Positions 59,132 through 64,000 of a stretch of DNA of 64,000 nt are shown here, piece after piece (positions within the stretch are counted from its first letter, which is position 1; each line of letters starts with the position of its first letter). Source of the stretch: Mytilus edulis (taxonomy: Eukaryota > Mollusca > Bivalvia > Mytilida > Mytilidae); contig NC_092348.1 in the NCBI RefSeq assembly GCF_963676685.1, positions 20,373,386 through 20,437,385 of the forward strand, written 5' to 3'. The notes beneath the pieces were generated by a model. It was not told the origin of the DNA, ran no database searches, and was given only the letters and a program-made list of their open reading frames with translations. Made by a program: the position numbers and the translations under genes.

Positions 59132-60424
59132 ATGTTGTGCTAGCATTTATTTATGATTTACTAAAAATACTAAACAGTATTAAGAATAAAAAAAAATCAT
59201 GCTGAGTTGCTGAAGTCGGGTGCACCCTGGAAGGTGTGCTTGAATAGTTCGGTAATTGTACTTATTTTAACTAATATTTTTTATTCTAAACTTGTAAAAT
59301 GGAAATCAGGGCTATATTCCCTTTCCGTCCCTTTCTATTAAATACTCATTTGTTTTTCTCTAATAATTATTTGGAAGTGCATTATAAAATTGTTACATCA
59401 AAATAAGCCAAATCGTAGAATGCAACAAAATACATTTTATTAATTAAGAGGAAATGATTTAGGATTAAGTATTATTTAAACTTTCAACAATAGTGAACAC
59501 ACATTTTACTTTATTAGTGTATAGGAAATAATTCTTGTTGCATAGATCTATCATATATAATTTATTATCATATGTAACAAGATGATGGCTGTATATATGC
59601 AGGAACTCTTATCTAACTTATCAAAATAGCACTGAAAGACAAATTTTACTTTGGTATTGAATATTTTTCATCTATATCATGTATATTTATAATTTATTCT
59701 TTTCAAGAGAAAATTATCTGAATAGTTAAGCATGACCCTGTAGAACTTTAGTCTGCAGCCACTCTGTCATTTTGTCTGTCTGACCATTTTCACTTTTATG
59801 CTCTTCATTGTAGAACCCTAAAATATATTAAAAAGTCACCTTTTTATAAAAATGCCTTTTTAAGGAAGTGTTTCTACAAAATTGAAACATAATCAAAAAG
59901 AGAATACAGTGTAACTTGTGTAATCTGACACAATAGGGGACCAGAAAAAATGTCGGATTAAGCAGGGTGATGGAATACTCAGGTTTTTACTGCAAGGATA
60001 GGCATATTTTGGGACTTTGAAAATGTGTGGGTTAAAGCAGAATGTTGAAATACTGAGATGTCGGATTAATCGGGTTACACTGTAATATGCTATTCCAAGT
60101 GATTCTTGTTAATAAAAATATGCAAATGGATGGTGTTCACTGATCTGATGAGAGAATAAAGAGCCAAATGAAAAAAAAAGAAGAGAATAACTCGTGACTA
60201 ATATCAAAGGAATAGAAAATAATAATAAATATTTGACAAAAATATATATGTATATAGAAAAGAAAATTTTTCAATATGAGCACATATAATTATGTTTGAG
60301 TAACTTCCCTTTAGTCATGTATGAAATGCCATGATCATTGATCTAGTGTAATCAATAGTACTTGTAGATAATGCAAAAGTACAGAAAATGATAGCCAAAA
60401 ACATACTTTATATAGCCTTCTGAC
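59132..60424. other. No gene seen; would be intron of the 56547 gene model
   Basis: AT-rich, without frames over 60 codons or clear repeats. If the exons at 56547 and 61446 belong together this is intronic. Confidence 0.4.
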
Positions 60425-60496
60425 AATGTCAGAAAGAGTTGAACTCTCAACCATCAGATAAGAATGATGCTTTAGTTATCAACTGAGCTATAAAGC
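60425..60496 (-). tRNA. tRNA-like pseudogene or SINE head
   Basis: 72 nt on the minus strand: gctttatagctcagttgata holds an A-box-like TAGCTCAGTTG, an anticodon-like stem-loop catca..tgatg follows, and a T arm gagagttcaactctttc holds a B-box-like block. The D stem and acceptor stem do not pair, so it is not a working tRNA. Confidence 0.4.
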
Positions 60497-60781
60497 ATGA
60501 TAAAGCCTCAATGTTAAATGAAATGAAATATTCAATATGTATATCTAGGCTTACTCTTCTATGATCTATTAGCAAGTATATACAAGTTCACATAAATAAA
60601 CACAGAACATTAGTATTCTAGACATGATGTAGTTGTTTCTGCTTTAGTTTTCCCGAGTACATGGAGTATGAAACAATAAAATTGATTTTATGTTCATACA
60701 TCGATTTGTCTCCCCTTTGTATTACATGTATTTTATCATACATACAACTTTTTTGTATTTACTAGTTCTTTATATATATTA

Positions 60782-60980
60782 GACAGTGTTAGTTTTCCTA
60801 TTGAATTGTTTTACACTAGTCATTTTGGGGCCCTTTTAAGCTTTATGGCTTGCTGTTCGATCTGAGGTTCAGTGTTGGAGGTTGTACCTGTAGTTGTTTG
60901 CTTTAAGTTTTTACACATTGTGATGGAGAGTTGTGTCATTGACCTGCTCATTGGCACTCATACTACATCTTCTTATTTCT
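60782..60980 (+). mobile_element. Interspersed repeat family M1, partial
   Basis: Contains cattttggggcccttttaag and the tail ctcattggcactcatactac followed by atcttctt. Confidence 0.65.
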
Positions 60981-61445
60981 ATTGACTTAATTGGAAGCAT
61001 ATTTTGATTATACACATAAATAAAGTTCTGTCAATGATTTCAAATTATGATTATATTTTCCAAAGAAAACTTAAAATAGAATGAAAAATGATGAATGAAA
61101 ATAAAATAGTATGGTCAAATTTTTTGTCAAAACAAAAGTTGACTATAAATAAAATGAAACAATTTAATCATAAATCTCACAAGTATTGTTTACATTGAAG
61201 CACCAACCAATGAAAGTGTTATGTACAGATTCATATAAACACAGAATTGGCAGAAGGTACAAGAAATTAAAAAAACATGGAGTTATTAGAAAGAAAAAAA
61301 AACATTAAAAAGAAATACTGAAAATAGACAAAAATATTGTAGCAAAAAAAGTTAAATTATAGTACTGTATTATATTTTGGTGTATAAATTTTGTCCCATA
61401 CATCATATTTGTATATTTATATATATATATGTATTTTTTCAATAG

Positions 61446-61478
61446 CAAGTTCAAATAGTCTGTGTAAAGGACCGTCAG
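61446..61478 (+). CDS. Candidate 33-nt internal exon
   Basis: A pyrimidine tract and caatag acceptor precede 33 nt that read QVQIVCVKDRQ in phase 0, ended by CAG/gtaaga, a near-consensus donor. The phase fits the exon at 56547-56645. The short length makes chance occurrence possible. Confidence 0.35.
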
Positions 61479-62634
61479 GTAAGAAAACCAGTCCCTGGTA
61501 TAAACTGCATGCAATACTTGTATTAATAGAGCAATTGTTTGCACTGCTGATAGAAATTAGACTAATTAAAATGGATGAGGACTTTCTTTGATGTTGTTAT
61601 TTTGTAGTGAAATTGTCATGTACATGTACTTGTACATCTGTACATTATAATGTTTTATACAATACCTTCCAGGGATCTCACTAGGGATTTATACAACAAG
61701 TCCAGTGGCTCACCAATTTTTGGCCATGGTGAGTCCACCTTTATCACTACAACTAATTGAGGTTAATATTTAAATTTTGATGATAATAATTATCTGGGCT
61801 CAACTACCCCCTAATACAACATTATATTCTTGCTACATCTTATAATGTACTCACCAGCCTCTCCAATTCAGAAAATGGTGAGTCCAGTCAAAATTTCTTG
61901 AGTCCACGACTTATGGATTCATCCTAGTGAGAACTCTGACCTTCCATGGTCTCTTCAAGTATAATGAAGGCCTTGTGTCATACAGAAAATCAGAAAGGGA
62001 ATTGAGATTTTCAATCACTTGATATTATACTGTTATACATGAATAACATTAGCTGTTTTGTAAAGTAGCATTGAGGTATTTACTCTTTTCACAATACAAA
62101 GCATATAAACAGACAAATGCATGCAATTCTGGAATATTAGAAATTTGTAACGAAACTTATATTGATTAAGTTAACAATGTATGAAATTGGAAGATATATT
62201 TAACAATTATTTTCATGGAACTGAAAGCCATATTCATATGTCAGTTTATTATTTGTGTGGTTATATTTTGAATAGGTATTTTTGACAGTCAAAATTACAT
62301 TGTACTTCACCTAATTGTTTTATTTTTGATCTTACATTGTGATAATAGTACAACCCATGATAAAATAGGCAAAGGTTACCAAGATAACTGCATGACCTTG
62401 CTATGCTTCTGATGTTGTCAAGTAGCAATTTTTCTTTAAAGTACATTTACACGTGCATGTTAATATATATATACATTCTGTAGTAGCATGTGCATCTACA
62501 TCTATATATTGTATGCAAAAATCTATGCATGATTTAAAATAACAATTCTGAATGCTTTATATAAATAATAAAAATATAGAGTTTATATTCATTGATGTCA
62601 GTTTGATATTATGAGTTTGTACTTGTCTTCGATA

Positions 62635-62841
62635 CTGTGGATTCATTGATATTCGTTGGATACCAATTTTCGTGGATTTCGTGGGTACAGGAGAACCACG
62701 AATTTAAATGTTTAACGAATTACAATTTTCTAAAGGAATGACTTTAGACTTTGCCAAAACCACGAAATTAAATATCCACGAATATGTCAGTTTTCCTCAA
62801 ACCACGAAAATTGGTACCCACGAAAATAAATGAATCCACAG
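62635..62841. mobile_element. TA-target MITE, CTGTGGATTCATT ends
   Basis: CTGTGGATTCATT at the left and AATGAATCCACAG-like inverse at the right, TA on both sides; internal inverted blocks (ataccaattttcgtgg / ccacgaaaattggtac) make nearly the whole 207 bp fold back. Confidence 0.85.
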
Positions 62842-62964
62842 TATTATAAATGATATATACTACTAGTGATTTAAATCTAAAATGTTTCCATAATATAGAT
62901 AAAATTTTCACGTGTATCTTACTTTGGGTTTGAAATCCAAAATTATTTAGAATGCATTTATGCA

Positions 62965-63045
62965 CATTCCACTGAACATAGAAAATGATAGTGCAAGTGG
63001 TATATCCATGTACTAGGGACACAGAAACATGCTTGTTTGTAAATG
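62965..63045 (+). mobile_element. Relic of the 22181-22643 family (3' end)
   Basis: ccactgaacatagaaaatga, then tagtgcaagtggtatatcca and a cttgttt end match the last ~80 bp of that family. Confidence 0.6.
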
Positions 63046-63432
63046 GATTCAGTTAAATATCATATTTTCCATATTTTCATATTAAATTCTAAGGGAGTGT
63101 TTTATATCTCTATTTAACAGAAATCTTTAGAATGTTTCTGTTATAGAATTAATCTTTTCCTGTATTTCTTACTCAGTGTTTACAAATCCATTTAGAATAG
63201 ATATATACATTGTACATGTGAAAAATGTTTCTGTTATAGGATTAACTTTTCTGTTTTCTCAAGTTTTACCAAATTTTACAAGAAAGGTCAGATTTGATTT
63301 TGGGTAATATTTAATAATGTTTAAAAATTGTTAAGTTTGATGATATGTCTCAAACCGCTATTTGTTGAACTTTGATAATAATTTACCTATTAGAATAGAA
63401 AAAAATGCTACCTTTGCTGTTATGTGCCATAG

Positions 63433-63509
63433 CCTAGAGATCTCATCATATACATACACCAATGGCATAGAAGCCAGGGGATTGGGCAAGTGGACTATGC
63501 CATCTTTTG
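63433..63509 (+). CDS. Candidate internal exon downstream
   Basis: The acceptor gtgccatag is followed by 77 nt that read PRDLIIYIHQWHRS and QGIGQVDYAIF in the frame left by the 33-nt exon, then TTTTG/gtaaaa. It is stop-free in that one phase and looks protein-like (aromatic and charged residues in balance). The gene would continue past the window edge. Confidence 0.35.
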
Positions 63510-64000
63510 GTAAAAAAATATTTTATGTATTGAAAACAGAAATGAAAATGAGAAAAGGACACTGACTTGCACTTACATTATAAGACTATTAAAAGCTTAC
63601 TTGAATTTTCAAATTTAGAAGTCAGTATCACAAGCAGAAAAAATACTGAAAAATTGAGTAATGACTTATAGAAATGTTACATTGTGTAGATGGTACATGT
63701 ATCAAAAATAATTAGCCATCTTAAGCTTAGGACTATAATTGTAAAAAGAAATGTCTTATTTTTCTAAAATCTGTGGTATACAATATGTATATATATAACC
63801 TTGTTTGATTAAAAACGGACATTTTTGTATATATACATTAAAGATAAAAACTAGTTACTTTGATTACTCTTGAAAGCAAACCAGTAAATTCTTGGCTTAT
63901 CAAATGATATCAAAAACTTTATTAGGCGTGAGACCTTTAGTATGTCACTTTGATATATAGTGAGAAGGTGATAAAATGCATGATAATTTCCCCGGTAAAT

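Noticed and set aside
60425..60496. Functional tRNA gene
   Set aside because: A and B boxes are visible, but the D and acceptor stems do not pair.

Overview
This window looks like genomic DNA from a bivalve mollusc, most likely a marine mussel of the Mytilus type. It is AT-rich, gene-sparse and intron-rich, and is packed with short interspersed families that I recognise from memory as abundant in mussel genomes. That taxonomic call is an inference; no database search was possible. There are no prokaryotic features: no operons, no CRISPR array and no bacterial RNA genes.

Genes. The one gene that can be rebuilt completely is the beta subunit of translation initiation factor eIF2 (minus strand, 9 coding exons, 42937 down to 28166, 342 codons). 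All splice phases fit. Its three lysine blocks and its C2-C2 zinc finger are intact, and each lysine block sits in its own exon. The end of exon 5, including its 5' splice site, has been tandemly duplicated as a 93-bp unit present about 5.3 times. Other genic pieces are: a SAP-domain-type gene on the minus strand (8464 to 7329) whose first coding exon is split by a 443-bp MITE with a clean 4-bp target duplication; a probable terminal exon at 2944-3010 (+) of a gene that enters from the left; and a probable first exon at 56547-56645 (+) with two phase-compatible candidate downstream exons at 61446 and 63433.

Mobile DNA, left to right. 1-2147 is a ~498-bp tandem array inside an element with hairpin ends (a second copy, 30893-33976, lies in an eIF2-beta intron). 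3398-6557 is a near-perfect 1344-bp tandem duplication built on a MITE. 8540-10170 is a LINE in the inverted-5'/direct-3' arrangement expected of twin priming. 10430-12180 is a ~175-bp satellite with elements nested up to three deep. 16113-21590 is a 5.48-kb PIF/Harbinger-like element with TTA target duplications, internal inverted arms and an embedded reverse-transcriptase fragment. 22181-25086 and 36288-38461 hold two bivalve repeat families with internal tandem repeats. 43331-46466 is a LINE with an uninterrupted 986-codon endonuclease/reverse-transcriptase frame. 46796-47503 is a pair of inverted short elements. 48623-49808, 54160-55185, 57128-58233, 58306-59123 and 62635-62841 are terminal-inverted-repeat elements, several with diagnostic target-site duplications (TAA, 8 bp, TA).

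The rest (roughly 12.3-15.4 kb, 25.7-27.5 kb, 49.8-51.8 kb and 59.1-64.0 kb) is mostly AT-rich intergenic or intronic sequence in which I see no convincing genes beyond those listed.
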